A stretch of DNA of 64,000 nucleotides. It comes from Cavia porcellus (lineage: Eukaryota; Chordata; Mammalia; Rodentia; Caviidae). Positions within the stretch are counted from its first letter, which is position 1. Every line of letters starts with the position of its first letter. Where the stretch lies: positions 19,190,532-19,254,531 of the forward strand of contig NW_026947503.1 in NCBI RefSeq assembly GCF_034190915.1. The letters run 5' to 3'. The position numbers and the translations under genes were made by a program. This document shows, piece by piece, positions 47,757 through 60,372 of this stretch. The notes beneath the pieces were generated by a model, which did no database searches, was not told the DNA's origin, and saw only the letters and a program-made list of their open reading frames with translations.

Positions 47757-47830
47757 AGGACCAGGGATTTAGCTTGGCTGCAGGGATCCCTTGGTACCCT
47801 GTCCCCCAAATTCTATGAAAATAAAAATCA
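47757..47830 (+). repeat. Decayed tRNA-derived SINE
   Basis: 'gaccagggatttagcttggc' matches the head and A-box of the ID-like SINE at 39.6 kb, and 'cttggtaccctgtcccccaa' a poor B-box region. An A-rich tail follows. Confidence 0.4.
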
Positions 47831-48264
47831 CCTAACCAACATTAAAAGAATTTCTGTGTTCTAATACAGCCCTGGATTTTCTGAGCAGGACAACAACAGA
47901 CTTCTACTGTGGATGCTAGAATAAACCGTGTTGATTTGATGGGTATCAAGATACTTAAAATGAAGGCTGAGTGAGTTACAGGCGTTAGCAGCCAAACGCG
48001 TTTAATGCATTCCTTATTTAACAAATTGTAGATGAAATGTTACTGTATGACACTTTTGAAAAAAATAGCCTTCATTCTGGAAATGCTTAATTTTAGTATG
48101 GATTATGCTAAACTCACAGAAAAGATACTTTAGCTGTTCCTAAAGCCAAAGACGAAATATATTGGAATAATTTAAATTCCGTAATAAACAAAGGAGATAA
48201 GATGTAATAAAAGCTCTAAAATAGCAGAGAAAATGAACTCATTTTAAAAATTGGTCTTTTGCAG

Positions 48265-48336
48265 GTACAATGAAGAAGACAAATTTGAACAATTAGGAAC
48301 TAATGAAGACTTTGTAAAAATTGCTATTTACAAAGA
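48265..48336 (+). other. Candidate 72-nt internal exon
   Basis: The acceptor 'ggtcttttgcag' ends at 48264 and the donor GTGAGT starts at 48337. The enclosed 72 nt (a multiple of three) is open in phase: 'YNEEDKFEQLGTNEDFVKIAIYK'. It lies 1.45 kb downstream of the predicted first exon on the same strand, so it could be its next exon. In an alternative frame it has a short ATG ORF ('MKKTNLNN'). I recognise no protein family. AT-rich sequence can yield such segments by chance. Confidence 0.3.
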
Positions 48337-48342
48337 GTGAGT

Positions 48343-51300
48343 GAGAAAATACTTGGGAAGCACAGACATACACTGAGCAATAGGTCTGAGTGACAAATGC
48401 CCTAGGCAATTAGGGAAATTAGTCAACTAACTTAATTAACTTGCCATGATTTTTCAAAATCCTTATAGTATATCAAATACTGGCAACATGGTTCCCATCT
48501 TCAGAAAAGGGTTATGTAAAATGAACGCAGATATTAGCAGGTGGTAATTATCTCACTAATATATTAACAGCTATTAAAATTGTAAGATTAGAAACTCAGT
48601 GAATGACAAGAAGCCAGTGGCATCAGGACCATAATAATCATGATAATCACATTTTTAAAACGAAGCACATGTAACAAAGCAATAGTCATTCTTTTCACCT
48701 CGATTTCACTGAGATATAATCAAAAGAAATGAAAATAAAATTTGCACTGATTATGGAATATATGTATAGACAAACATGTACATACCAAATACCTTTAATC
48801 AACTTAGAAGTTTAACTGTGCAAACTGAAAATTGTTCTTGGTCAGGGGAGACTGGCAATTATCTTCCATAAAAATAAGTTTCCAGTCCAATGTCACAATA
48901 GTTAATCAGAGACTAAAGTGGTTTGTACACTGCTTTGATGTCAACAGCCAAGCTTGTAACATTTGGTTATATCTCAATAGTGAAAGTAATTTTAGATTTT
49001 AGACTTTGATTGTACTGGGAATTTGTGGTCAGCATTGGTATGGATAGAAAAGAGTGTTATCTCAAACCTCAAAGCCAGGGGAAAACATAGCCTTAAATAG
49101 GAAAATTGGAAACAAGTATTTGAAAGGAAACAAAATCTTTAAAGAAGATAAATGAGTGGATAAAGGCAAGTAATCAGTAGAAGAAGGATGCTCCTGAGCC
49201 AGTGGCCATCCTACTGAATTATTCCTTGTCCTGAGCCAGGATACGCCCAGGGCAGGTAGGAGCAGTGGTTTCCTCACTCTGATGTTACAGGTTTCAGACT
49301 GGTCTTCAGGCCAGCACAGGAGAATATGATATGGTAGATTTGAGGAACTACCTTCTCATTATTAAAAATAGAGACCGGTGTCCACATTCATGAACCGAAA
49401 AATTAGATATGAGGGAGGCATTAAGGGATCAAGGCAGTGCCACTCTGTAGAATACTGAATCATGTTCTTGTAAGGACATTAGCAAATCCATGATGAGCAA
49501 TATCTTGTCACCTCCAAACAAATTCTCTAAATATAGTGATGCCATTTATGATCTGATCTTAGATATTTTGATTTCATGAGTTTCTATTCCTGGAATTTCA
49601 GCTATAAAACAGATTTTTATTAAAACCCACTTAGAAGTATAAATGTCAAAATAACTTTATTGGGCCAGCCTAAAGTTGTTCAAAAATTATAACATGCATT
49701 AGGGATGATCTCCACCATTCTGGCTAAATCACATTTGTACACAGTCTCCTCAGTATTAGTATGTACATGAACAATTTATGAAATAAGTTTTACACTTCCT
49801 AATACTGTGCTACTGCTATGGGTCAGGAATTCAGTAATTACAAAATAGTTTTCTGCCCTTAGAATTTATATTCTAGGGAAAACAGTAATATTGAAAAAAC
49901 ATGTGATAAAGATTCTGGTTTTTAGAGAATGGCTAAATATGAGGGATAATATACTTATTCCAGTTCTATGTCCAGGAAGCTTTCCTAGAGAAAATGACAT
50001 CTAAGATAAGAACAAAAGGATCTGCAAAGTTTAGGAATGTGTGGGAAGAGTTTGGTGGAAGAGGACAACACAGACAAAAAAAAAAAAATTATTTGTCAAG
50101 TCCTAGAGGAGAAATACTGCATCAGTCATTGCTTACTGGAGGAACAGATTTAATGCACATACACAAATATATAAGAACTTACAAGGTGAGCTTATAATGG
50201 CCACCAAAAGAATCAGATGCAGAACAGTGCAGAAAGGCTATCCTTCTGCTGGAGATCCAAGGGATGCAGTTGAAGATCTGGCACTCACTATGGTGTCCCA
50301 CAGGAAGCTGTATCTGAAGGCCAAAGAGGCTACACTGGAAGCCAGGAGATGACATCCAAGGTGAAGGTGAAGACTGGAGCTCCTCTGAAGAAATGATGTG
50401 AGCCTTCCTCCTTCCTTTCCCTTTTATTCCCTTCAGGTGTCAACCCTATTGGTTGTTGCCACTCACACTCAGTTTGGGTCTTCTGTTTCAGTAAATTCAT
50501 TCATCCCCACTCAGAACTATGCTGATCCAATATAGTTACAGGTGTTTCTTACTCAAGCTGACACAATCAGTTAATTCACACATTCATAACAGATTTCTAG
50601 AACTGATTATATTGAAATTTAAGTAAAACTAGCAGTGTGATTTTATGTGTGCAGGTGTGTGAGACTGAAGAGGCTCATAGAAACCAAATATTGAGTGGCC
50701 ATACACAACTTACATAACAGAGTCAATAAGGCAGCTACTTACATCTTAGAAGTAGGCTACAGACAAACCTTTTCAAGTTGAGGTTATCTCCTTTGCAAAA
50801 TCACTGTGTGATCTCTAACAGCTACAAGTTCAAATGATAATGATTTTAGGTCAGTATGAGTTTCAATCAATTTGCAACAAAGAAAGAAAAAGATGCTTAT
50901 GATGCTCTGAATATGACTTAGAAATAAAATGTCAAGAAACAGAATCATTTTTAGGAAAGACATTCCTGAGCTGAAAAGGAAAATCTTAGACAAGTTGATT
51001 AAGAGGTATAAGTCTGACCCCGTCCCAAACTGGAACTCAGTCCACTCTACTTAGTTATATTTTTAAAAATTTAGGAATATGAAAACCTCCTTAATGTCCT
51101 TCATTCTGTGTTTTCTAATACTTCTGATACCATCATCATTCATCCCTAGTGAGAAGCTCAATACACTTTCTGGTTGTTTCTCTCTTTCATAGGTAGAATT
51201 AGTCAGTGTAGTTGTTCTGTCCATGGACTGAGAAAAATATTGAAATGATTGAGGTGGGTCAACCAGGATGTATGCCTTAGTCAGCTGCTTTGAGTTTTGG

Positions 51301-52575
51301 CATTCTAGATATACGGCCAAAAGTTTCCTTTGACCTGTCTTTTTTTTTCTCTCATGTAGGAGGGAGTAAGGGAGGATCTTTTGCAGCATAACACCTTTGA
51401 TTGATTAGAAAGATAGGAAGCTGGAAAGACAGGGAGAACACAAGCTGTATATGTGTAGTACGCGTTGCATGGTCTCTTATTTCAGCATTTAGACATTTTC
51501 ATTTAAAACCCAGAGAACAAATATTGTGAATCAGAATCAACTTTGCTTTAAATCAGTTGGGTAGGTCCAGATCCAAGGCACCCTGGCAGCCAAGAGATGA
51601 CAAATTGAGTTCTTTAGTCCTTTGCAGAGGAGCTGACTTAGAGATAAGAGATAAGAAAATTAGTTTGCAGTACAATCTCTAATGACTAGATGGGATGGAA
51701 ATCAGGAGGTCTTCTGCCATCTGATTGCTTTTTTTTTTTTTTTTCATCTTGGCAGCTTATTTGGTAAATCAGCATATTTTGCAGCTTACCCTCCCCCCCA
51801 GTCCCTTCAGTAACATCTTTTGTGTGAACAAGCAGTAAATAACAAGGAAAACTAGGAACAGTTAACTATTATTGTAGCCCTATGACTAATGAAATTTGTA
51901 CATTGCACTTTGGGGAAAAATGTACTTATTAACATAACCATTTTAACTTTGCTTAGGATGAACTGAATTAGAATAACTTACCAAGGTTATCCAGTGGTCT
52001 GAGGCAGTCAGAATTACACAGAGCTCTTCCCAGCAATGGCCCCAAGGCACCTTGTAAAGAAAGTCAAGGGTACCAACTGCATGCCCTTGCCACATCTCAA
52101 ACAAAAAATAAACACATTAACAAAGCTTAGTACTTCCAAGTACTTTTCACATATATTAACTCATACATTTTTTTGATTCATTTCTGAACAATTAGCAACT
52201 CAGAAAAATTTTTAGGACTCAAAGAAAAAAAGGTTCTAATTGTGAAGTGACAATTGATGCGGTCAATATAGGAGTTAATTAGCTTTCAAATCACACTGAA
52301 CTTATCTTATTAATGAGCCAAAATTTGTTGAACACTTACCTAGTAGTTATATATCTGTAGCACAGATTTCAAGAGTAGTGTCATGTTAGACTTTGGAATA
52401 TACTCAAGGTTTTCCTTACATAACATGAAAGCATATTTAACCTACAGCTAATAGTTGGCTACTGGGAAATTCTTAGTAGGCTTGTAGCTCAATTACATTT
52501 TCATAATGAGTTCTGACAGCAATCTGGAGGACTATAGAGAAGCTTAGAAAGAGTTAGAAATCAGATCCCTTTTTA
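48343..52575. other. AT-rich non-coding sequence, possibly intron
   Basis: No gene recognised. If the 46.8-kb exon is real, this interval may be intronic. A 17-bp T-run at about 51728 has no recognisable retroposon body attached. Confidence 0.5.
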
Positions 52576-52579
52576 AGAA

Positions 52580-52960
52580 AGATGTTGAAGATTTGGTGTA
52601 GATCTTGGCCCTGGATATGAAGAGATGGAGACAGCTTGTGAGAGACATTGGCAGTCCCAAAACAAATAGTCACAGGAGTGACTGGACGTGGGAAATAAGG
52701 GAAAAAATGAGAAGACTGCCAGGTTTCTGGTTTTCAGAACTGGAGGAAGGGCAGTACCATTCCATGAGAGTAGAATCACAGGAAGAAGTCAGGTAGAGCT
52801 GAATGGGGCCCAGAAGATTCAGGGATGGCAAATGCCTTTATTTTTCAATATTTTACCTGTGATGTCTGAATACATTCAGAAGGTGATGTCCAGTGGACAA
52901 TTTTCTCTATATATTTCAAGCTTAGGTGCAGAATCTGTGCTAACATAAAGAGGTGAAAGT
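52580..52960 (+). repeat. Ancient mammal-wide dispersed repeat (family not assigned)
   Basis: 'tgccaggtttctggttttca', 'gatgtctgaatacattcaga', 'aggtgatgtccagtggac' and 'atatatttcaagcttaggtg' follow the wording of a common old mammalian repeat ('..ggtttctggctt..agatgtccagt.g.ca..tggatatat..'). Related wording occurs near 4640 and 39485. I cannot give the family name with confidence. Confidence 0.4.
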
Positions 52961-55717
52961 CATGACATAGTTACTATCCACCCATCTTAACTAGCTTTGA
53001 GTTTTCATCCAGCTGGCCTTTGATCTTAAAAGGAAGTTATAATCTTCAGAACAAAACACCTAGGACAGTCATTCATTGTTTTGTTTGATGCTGTTTTTAG
53101 TATTTCTTTAAAGTTATATTGTTATAATCTTGGCAATAACTAGGAAAATATGCAGTTAAATATCAAATTGTGGCTAATAAACTTTGAAACACTTTTATAA
53201 AAACATAGTAACTGGGATTGTAATTCATATATGATCTACCATATTTTCTTTTACTTCCAATTTTCTCTGAGGATTGTTAATGTTTGTCTTTTGGTTCATA
53301 GGAGTCAATAATTTAAAAGAGGTTGTAAATGATTGATCAAAAGTAAAGAAGTTAAATGGTTATAATAATAAATTATAATTATTATTATTACATATATAGT
53401 TATATACATGTAAATAACTTAAAACAATATCTTCATAGCACATAGTACTCAAAAAGTATTATTTTTCTTACCCACATTTGTAGATCTAAGTGCTCATGTC
53501 TTTTTTTGGAATAAAACTAGATCAGTATTAATAATCAAATCACTAGTTGTAAGAAATCAATTCTAAACATTCCAATTCACTTTACATTGATTTGACCTTG
53601 ACAACAATTATAAAGGCTTCCTTCTGTTCTTTTTTGTTTCTATTCAATGTGCCAAGAGACTTGGATGCAGTAGCTGAGGCTTTTTATTTTAATTAGAGAG
53701 TGTTTATTGTTTCGAATATGTGTCTTCTGAAATAAACCCAAAGCTGATCTCTATTAAGTTTTGAAAAATCAAACTTTAAAACAAGAATGTTCTTTGAATT
53801 CTGGAAGATCTATCCCAGGCTATCTCATATGTATTTCTTAAAAATGAAAACATAGTCACTTGTCTAGACTACTGTATCATGACTCAAGATATCATAACTC
53901 AATCAACTATATACATACTGAGAGCGACACCAAGTGGTACCATGTTGAAAATGATTTTAGTCCTTTTTTGAATATCAAAATGAAAAAACAGGCTGGCAAA
54001 ATTGTAATTGTGATTAGCATGATCCATAATCGAGCTTGACCTCAAGTGGAATTTTAAAGTTGTAGTTACAATTAGTGTTTCTGTAATAAAATTTTTGTCT
54101 CCAACCTAAGCAGGAGTCCAAAATTCCATATAGACAAGCAAGATTAATATATAAATGAGCACAAGTACTTTTGTTTTTGGAAAGAAGGAAGGAATGTGTA
54201 CTATAGAACCATCTGATGCCATATCATCAGAGTTCTTGATGGGACCTCAACGAACTAAGGTCAAATACTTCTTTGCTCCTTGTTAGGTGCATGGCTTAGG
54301 GCTTACTATTTAAAATTGCTCAGCAATTTTTCTTCCACTTATAAAATGATGGGAACTTGTACTCACTGATGTTTTGTGAATACTCATTGAGCTTATGTAC
54401 AGAAAATATTGGTGCAGTGCTTAGCACAGTAGTATGCACTCCCAAATTGTGTGTTTGTATTATTGTCACTGTCATAAAGTCAGAATGACATATTGAGGGT
54501 CTATACACATATTCTTTCTCTCTTTATCCATGGGATAGCACAAGTTAGGGTGACTGGAATTGCATGCTAGTTGACTGAATATTTCATAATGGATAAGAGA
54601 AAGAAGTTTAAATGCTTGCAATACAAAGATATAAAACTTAGATTGATATATAATCACCTTGATTTCATCATTACATGTTGTATACATGTGTCAAAATATC
54701 ACTCTTCCCCATGAATATTTGTAATTTATTGTATGTCAATTAAATTTAAAATAGGAAATAAAAAGGGCCCAGTTTAAATTTAATTCCTTCTCTAATAGAT
54801 TTTACTTGCTAAAGTAATGCCTGCATCATATTCTGAAACATTTTTCAAATCATATAAGGATTGACAAAGGAATTGTCTTTGACCTAATTTTAAGTTCAGT
54901 TGAAGGATTCCTGGAGTTCTACTGATATAGGGGAATGAAACTCCCAACCTACTATATGTCTGGTATGAGTTCATGTTCTCTAAAATCAAAAAGTGAACTT
55001 TAGGAACAATGAAGGATAAGAGCTGAATATATTAACTGAGAGAAAGAAAGCTTCTGTCTAAGACAGAGACAGAAAGAGTCCCAAGTGGGTTGCAAAAGAC
55101 TGTCTTTTCTAAGGACTTTTAGAGGCAGGTCTAAAGTGGGGAAAACAAGAGAACTTGCAAGGTGGGCATGAGATGGAACAGAATTGTGGCCAAAAAGATT
55201 AATTGCTCAGGTAAAATTGATTAAGTCAGGGGCAAATGGAGAAGCCAGTCATATATACCGAGTGGGTCTGCATTAAGAGCAGTGACTCTTCCTGTAGGGA
55301 GCTGGGCTGGTGACTCCTGGCTTCCTCAGTGATAAAGACATATTAGAAGATCAATTCCTGATATTTATCCTTAGGAAATATGTGGGTACATATGATTTAT
55401 CTTTTGTCTTGAGGTCTGTCCTACAGCAGAGATGTCTGTCTCCACAACAGTTGCAAGGTATCTGGCCTTCTGCACTGGCTCCTTCAAAGGCCCAGCCCTG
55501 TCTGACTACCTATAATACTTCTATCCAACTCAATTGCCTGTAACAAACCTGTGTGGGATTAAGCCTATGTATTAAAATAATTGATTTCAAAACATCAGAT
55601 CATAATTGTACTATTTTTATTAGCTTTATAGGTCTTTCTTTGTTAATTATAATATTAAGAGATTTAGAAAAAGATGTCATATAGATGTGTTGGAGCTTGA
55701 CAACTAACATTACATGT
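52961..55717. other. AT-rich non-coding sequence
   Basis: No gene or named repeat recognised. Confidence 0.55.
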
Positions 55718-55806
55718 TCAGTTTGATATAATTTTTTTTGTACCAGGGATCAAACTCATGACCTTGCACTGATGAGCTAAATCCCCATCCCTCAGTTTGA
55801 TATAAT
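55718..55806 (-). mobile_element. tRNA-derived ID-like SINE, internally shortened, with 15-bp target duplications
   Basis: 'tcagtttgatataat' occurs at 55718-55732 and 55792-55806. The 59-bp minus-strand insert reads 'gggatggggatttagctcat', 'gcaaggtcatgagtttgatcc' and an A-tail. Compared with the copy at 39.6 kb it lacks about 20 bp of the anticodon-arm region, while both promoter boxes are recognisable. Confidence 0.88.
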
Positions 55807-58295
55807 AATTGTGCATTAGTTTTGCAAAAATTCATATACATGCTAGTAAGTGACTTGAAAACAGTAATTATTTGGATGTTTTTTTTTCTTAAGAGAAAAA
55901 AATAAACTATCAAATATATGGTAGATAGCAAGGGTATTTTATGCTTCTAGAACTCCATGTTTCCCATCAGCAGTATCAGAAGAGGTACTTTTGACATTTC
56001 AGAAGTTCAGAGAAATTTGCTTCAGGTTAGACAATTGCTGGGGACATGTGGAGAGAAGCTAATGAGAGGCACGGTGCCTTCACAGGGAGTGCTGGGATTC
56101 CCGCCAGCTCCTGTGAAGCTCTGTGGCTTGGAGGAGCAGATGTACGCAGGAAGGAGGACACACGGATGTGCACAGCCTGCTGATGTGCAAGGTGAGGTGC
56201 TGCTTTGAGGAACAGGAGCTAACCAGAGCAGGGCTGAGAGGTATTCATAAGCAGACTATTGAGAGAGAAAAGCTGCACTCCTCTCGTTCTCTAATCACAC
56301 TCCATTCCTACCCATGTAGATTTTCTCAACAATTTCCCAACAATTTGGTTCACAAACAGAAGCATTTGGTAAAATTTTGCTTCCAGTCTCAAACTCCACC
56401 TTAGGCAACAAACACAACTACATACTTCCTTGCACAAACATCAATACAGCTTTGCACAAACTTCCTTGCACAAACATCTATACAGCCATTTTCCCAGAAT
56501 TAAGGAGCAAATTAAGTTCATGAACCAAGGTACCATTTACCGGTAGTGTTGTGAGAAAATTCCCAAGCCAAGCAAACCAAACCAAACTGAAAGGAAGACT
56601 CTGCACCAAGGAGATAAGAAAGCAGCATTTAATCTTTACACCAGGGGACTGTTGGACCTTCACGCCAGTAGACTGTTGTGGGGATAATTCCTCAAAAGCA
56701 ACAGCACTGAATTTTGGAAAAGTTTACTTCATATAGAATTTAAAAGTGGGAGGTACAAAGCAAGTAACAAAACATTACCTAATTGGTTACATACATTGAG
56801 TCACATATGGACAGGCAGGCTAGTCTTGAAACAAAGGGATTGTTTATCATAATTTAGAAACATTCCAGAAACAAGGGAAGGGGGCCACTACACAAAAAAC
56901 TTTCCTGGAGCTAAAGGAGAAATTTTAGAAGGATTGAAGCTAGATCAACAATATTGTTTAGATCTCTAGAAAGGGACATGGCTGTTGCACCCTTTGATTT
57001 TTGGCCCAGGGTTGGGTGTAAACATGAGTCAACAGAAATCTCAGGAAGACTGAATGGCCAGTATCCTGTCTGAGTCTCTGAGGCTGCCTTACAGAATCCC
57101 AGAGTTTACAGGGCACAGCTCTGTATGGTGAAAACACCAACGTGGAGCAATAAAACACAGATAAAAATGAACTCTTTTTATCTAACTATAGCACCCACCT
57201 GGGTAATGTAAGTCGGTGGATTCTTTTTGAGATATTAACCATATAAATGAAATGTCACAACCTTTGCTTTAACAAGAAAAGAGAAAGGAATGGATATTAA
57301 ATTGAAGTAAAAGTTATATAACATTATAGTCAGTATCAATTTTCTGATCTGAGTCTTCTTTGGTTTGATGACACTAATGACAAAGCTGTACTCGGAGTAA
57401 CACTTCCTGTCAGTGTCTATGAGACTCTCTAAGTTCCTGGAAAAAAGAATGACAAGAGGATAAAGAAAATAAAGATAGAGACAGAAAGCTGGGGTCAGAT
57501 GGAGCCTTTCCTCCGCATGGAAGAAAGAAACTGATCGACCACTACAATTCATTCATTTGTACACCTGTCATACCACACCCCTTTGCTTAACTGTCTTGCT
57601 TCTTATGCCCCACGTTCTCAGGGCTGGCACACCTGCTCACCTCCAGCACTCCATACTCTCAGGAGGCTCCTCAGGCACGCCATACCTTTGGGGCCCTCCT
57701 GTTCAGGCACTTGTATGTTCAACTCCACATGTGTGAACTGTCACTAGCTCAGTGGCTCCCAACAACTTTCAACACTACTATGAGATGCAGGTGAGAAATC
57801 TAGTTCGTATCATTCATAGGCTGACAAAAGGCATTTTACTCTTTACTCCTTGGGTGAATTGGGCCAGGAGATGTCATGGAATTAAGGAAGAATCCAAGTG
57901 TATGAGCAAATTTGTCATAGAAGCATCCAGACTTGAAGAGTGGATTCATTATGATTTGCAACTAGCTTTACTCCTCATCTCTTAACTTCACCTGGGGTTT
58001 ACCTGAAACGTTCCACTTACAGGTATCTGTTTGGCAGGTGCATGGTGACAAGAAGCATAGAGGACGTACACAGGATGAACACACTACTTGATGAGTATCC
58101 TTGAACACAAGGACACGAGGAAGTGTAGAATATTAGTGAACTCCCCAATTTACTACAGCTGCAACATTTCTACAAATGGGAAGCTATCTGAAGAATGAGT
58201 GAGATGAATGATGAACCAATCATAGAAGGCTGTGTAATTCCAACAAGTTTAGATTTGCCACATATTTCCAAGGCATTAAAAAGTAGGAAGTAGTA
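55807..58295. other. Non-coding sequence
   Basis: No gene recognised. A short direct repeat of 'acttccttgcacaaacatc' lies at 56424 and 56460 (36-bp period). A segment ending 'gtgcaag|gtgagg' near 56191 has a donor-like end but no matching acceptor that I trust. Confidence 0.5.
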
Positions 58296-58310
58296 TGACT
58301 ATATTTACTT
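58296..58310. repeat. Target-site duplication (left copy) of internally deleted L1
   Basis: 'tgactatatttactt' is repeated perfectly at 59726-59740. Confidence 0.85.
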
Positions 58311-59725
58311 GTTTTTAAATTTTATTTAAAGAAACACTAAACAAAGCAGAAAATGGGTAAAATAATACATACTTTCAAAGAAAACATAAATGGTAAGAAA
58401 TCACTAGTTGATGATTACATATTGTCCTCATACAAATAGTTGTTTAAGATGCAAAAGTGAAATGTACAAAGTGGGGATTCAAACAGCAAGACTGAAAACG
58501 GTTCTGTTTAACTATCCAACATAAACTTAGTAATAAGGTTATCATTCCTATACAATTAAACATACATGCAGTTATCCATATCTTCATTTATGTTGAGATT
58601 AAACAAACTATAGCAGGCTAAAATCACTCTGAACAAAGAATAATAGTATTGCTGGATTTCATATTATGACACTACGGGATCAGCACTGGGCACTGCAGGA
58701 TCTCTTTTTCTCAAATTATTTGTTCATGTGCTATTAAGATCAGTCCTCATAAACTGTTTATATGTTCTATACATGCATGAGTTTTAACATGTATTTCTAT
58801 CCTTTCTATACTTATATATTGCTTTACCTCGTTAAATATTTCATTTTTGAACTCACCTATGAGGCCCCTAAAATACCTCTTTATGTCCACTAATGCCATG
58901 TCTGATATTGCATGTTTGCTGTCCTTAATCTCTTTTGTATTTGCCTCTCCTGGATCAGTGTTCTCAGGGTTGAGGGCTGAGAACTTTTTCTTGTTGTTTC
59001 CTCTCCTCATGTTTTTGATTTCTTCCATACAGACATATAGAGGAGGTCCCAGTCCCTTTCCTTGTTGGTTATGGTTATTCTGAAGCACGCTGGCTAGGTA
59101 GTCCTGTCCACTCCGCTGTGTTATTGAGGTGCAAACAGGGGCAGTGTATGCTGGCTCTTCCCCTCCGAGTCAGTCAACCTGCTGAGGCCTTCACTGTGTT
59201 AGTGTGTCCCACACATAGGGAATTGGTTTGGGACAGCTTATTGGGTCTCAGGCAGGGGTGTGACCCAGGCCAAGCACACCCCACCAATCTTGTCTGGGAA
59301 GGGAACAACTGGCTGAAGTCACTACTATTCCTTGTTCTTGCCAGTCCTGCCCGATTCCAAAATGTCATCCTGTTGGTGCCCCTTTCCCTTGGAAGGGTTT
59401 TATTCCCCACACTCACCACAGGTCAAGGCAGGTCCCTTGCCAGATCCATTGTCCATTGGGCTCACAGACCTCCAACTTCAGTGTGACTGCAGTTCCAGTC
59501 GGGCAAAGCAGCAGGAATTCGGGCATGTGGAGCACGGAATCTTAGCTGCCTCGATAGTAGCCCCAGGACTGCATGTTTGACTGGTTCTTTTCACTTTGGT
59601 TTCTTCCTGGGTTGAGATGATCCATCTCCTTCTGTCCAGAACTCCCCACATTGTATTATTTCAGTGTCTGAGTTGTCTGTCTCAGGGAGCCTCTGTATTT
59701 TGCTCTTATCTATCTGCCATCTTTT
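58311..59725 (-). mobile_element. Internally deleted L1: 5' UTR and ORF1 start joined to 3' UTR
   Basis: The minus-strand element begins at 59725 with 'aaaagatggcagatagataa', a typical L1 5' start. About 700 bp of G/C-richer 5' UTR follows, then an ORF1 start at 59010, and then, without ORF2, L1 3'-UTR sequence. The last 300 bp (58311-58620) match the full-length L1's 3' end ('tgatttcttaccatttatgt', 'ctttaaataaaatttaaaaa'). The element is 1.4 kb instead of about 7 kb. Perfect 15-bp duplications lie at both outer edges, so either it inserted already short (spliced or HAL1-like RNA) or the middle was lost later. The junction is between about 58630 and 58760. Confidence 0.75.
58747..59010 (-). 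pseudogene. L1 ORF1 N-terminal fragment
   Basis: The frame opens at the ATG at 59010 ('MRRGNNKKKFSALNPENTD') and runs 87 codons. 'AISDMALVDIKRYF' and 'EFKNEIFNEVKQY' align with '[14 protein letters not shown]' and '[13 protein letters not shown]' of the intact ORF1, the start of its coiled coil. The RRM and C-terminal domains are missing. The frame upstream of the ATG is also open but corresponds to 5' UTR. It is non-functional. Confidence 0.65.
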
Positions 59726-59740
59726 TGACTATATTTACTT
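59726..59740. repeat. Target-site duplication (right copy) of internally deleted L1
   Basis: Perfect match to the 15-bp word at 58296-58310. Confidence 0.85.
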
Positions 59741-60219
59741 TTTTAAAACTATAACACTATTCTTCATTCTTTAAAGAACAGTTTCAGGAGGGAAACACAG
59801 ATCACAAGACAGGAGTAAGAGAACTATTTTGAGTTTGGAGGTCTCGGAGTTATAGATCACACAGCATTTTAGTCAGTAGGTTATTGTGGCACCACGCAGA
59901 TAAAAATCAAGAATGATGCCTAAATTTCTCTTTTTTATACTTTGACAAATGAAGATTCGAAAACAGAAAAAAAAAAAAAACTTTAAATACTTTCTGTGCT
60001 ACTTTTAGTGATGAATATCTTAGGGCTTACAGCAAGGTATAGGATAAACCATGAAAATGAAAATTTAAATTTCAATAGTTATTCACTGCACTCACACACT
60101 CAGGACTCCCGTCAACAAGTTGTGTGCTCCTGGACACAACAGAAAAATATTTAATACCCTGCTATCATATATAGTGCCAGGTGAGACATATAGCACTCTG
60201 GGTCTTAGATTTCTTATTG

Positions 60220-60372
60220 TATTTTGCTTTTTTGAGACAGGGTTTCACTATGCAGTGCAGGCTAACCTTGAACTCTCTTTGTAGCCAAGGCTGGCCTTGA
60301 ACTTGCAGCAATCCTTCTATCTCAGCCTCTTGAGTGCAGGTATTACAGGCATGCACCAACATGCCTGCCTAT
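60220..60372 (-). repeat. B1-like SINE
   Basis: The + strand shows the complement of B1: T-rich start, 'gagacagggtttcactatgc', 'caaggctggccttgaacttg', 'cagcaatccttctatctcag', 'cctcttgagtgcaggtatta', 'caggcatgcaccaacatgcc'. It has a middle insertion or duplication ('ctaaccttgaactctctttg' before 'tagccaaggctggccttgaa') like the other B1-like copies here. Confidence 0.88.

Noticed and set aside
50170..50400. Purine-rich stretch that looked exon-like ('ctggagatccaagggatgca...')
   Set aside because: No open frame of useful length across it and no paired splice sites. It could be an old LTR or repeat.
55957..56404. Two overlapping frames with a 'gcaag|gtgagg' donor-like end near 56191
   Set aside because: No convincing acceptor or start context, and the frames overlap each other. 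Too weak to call an exon.
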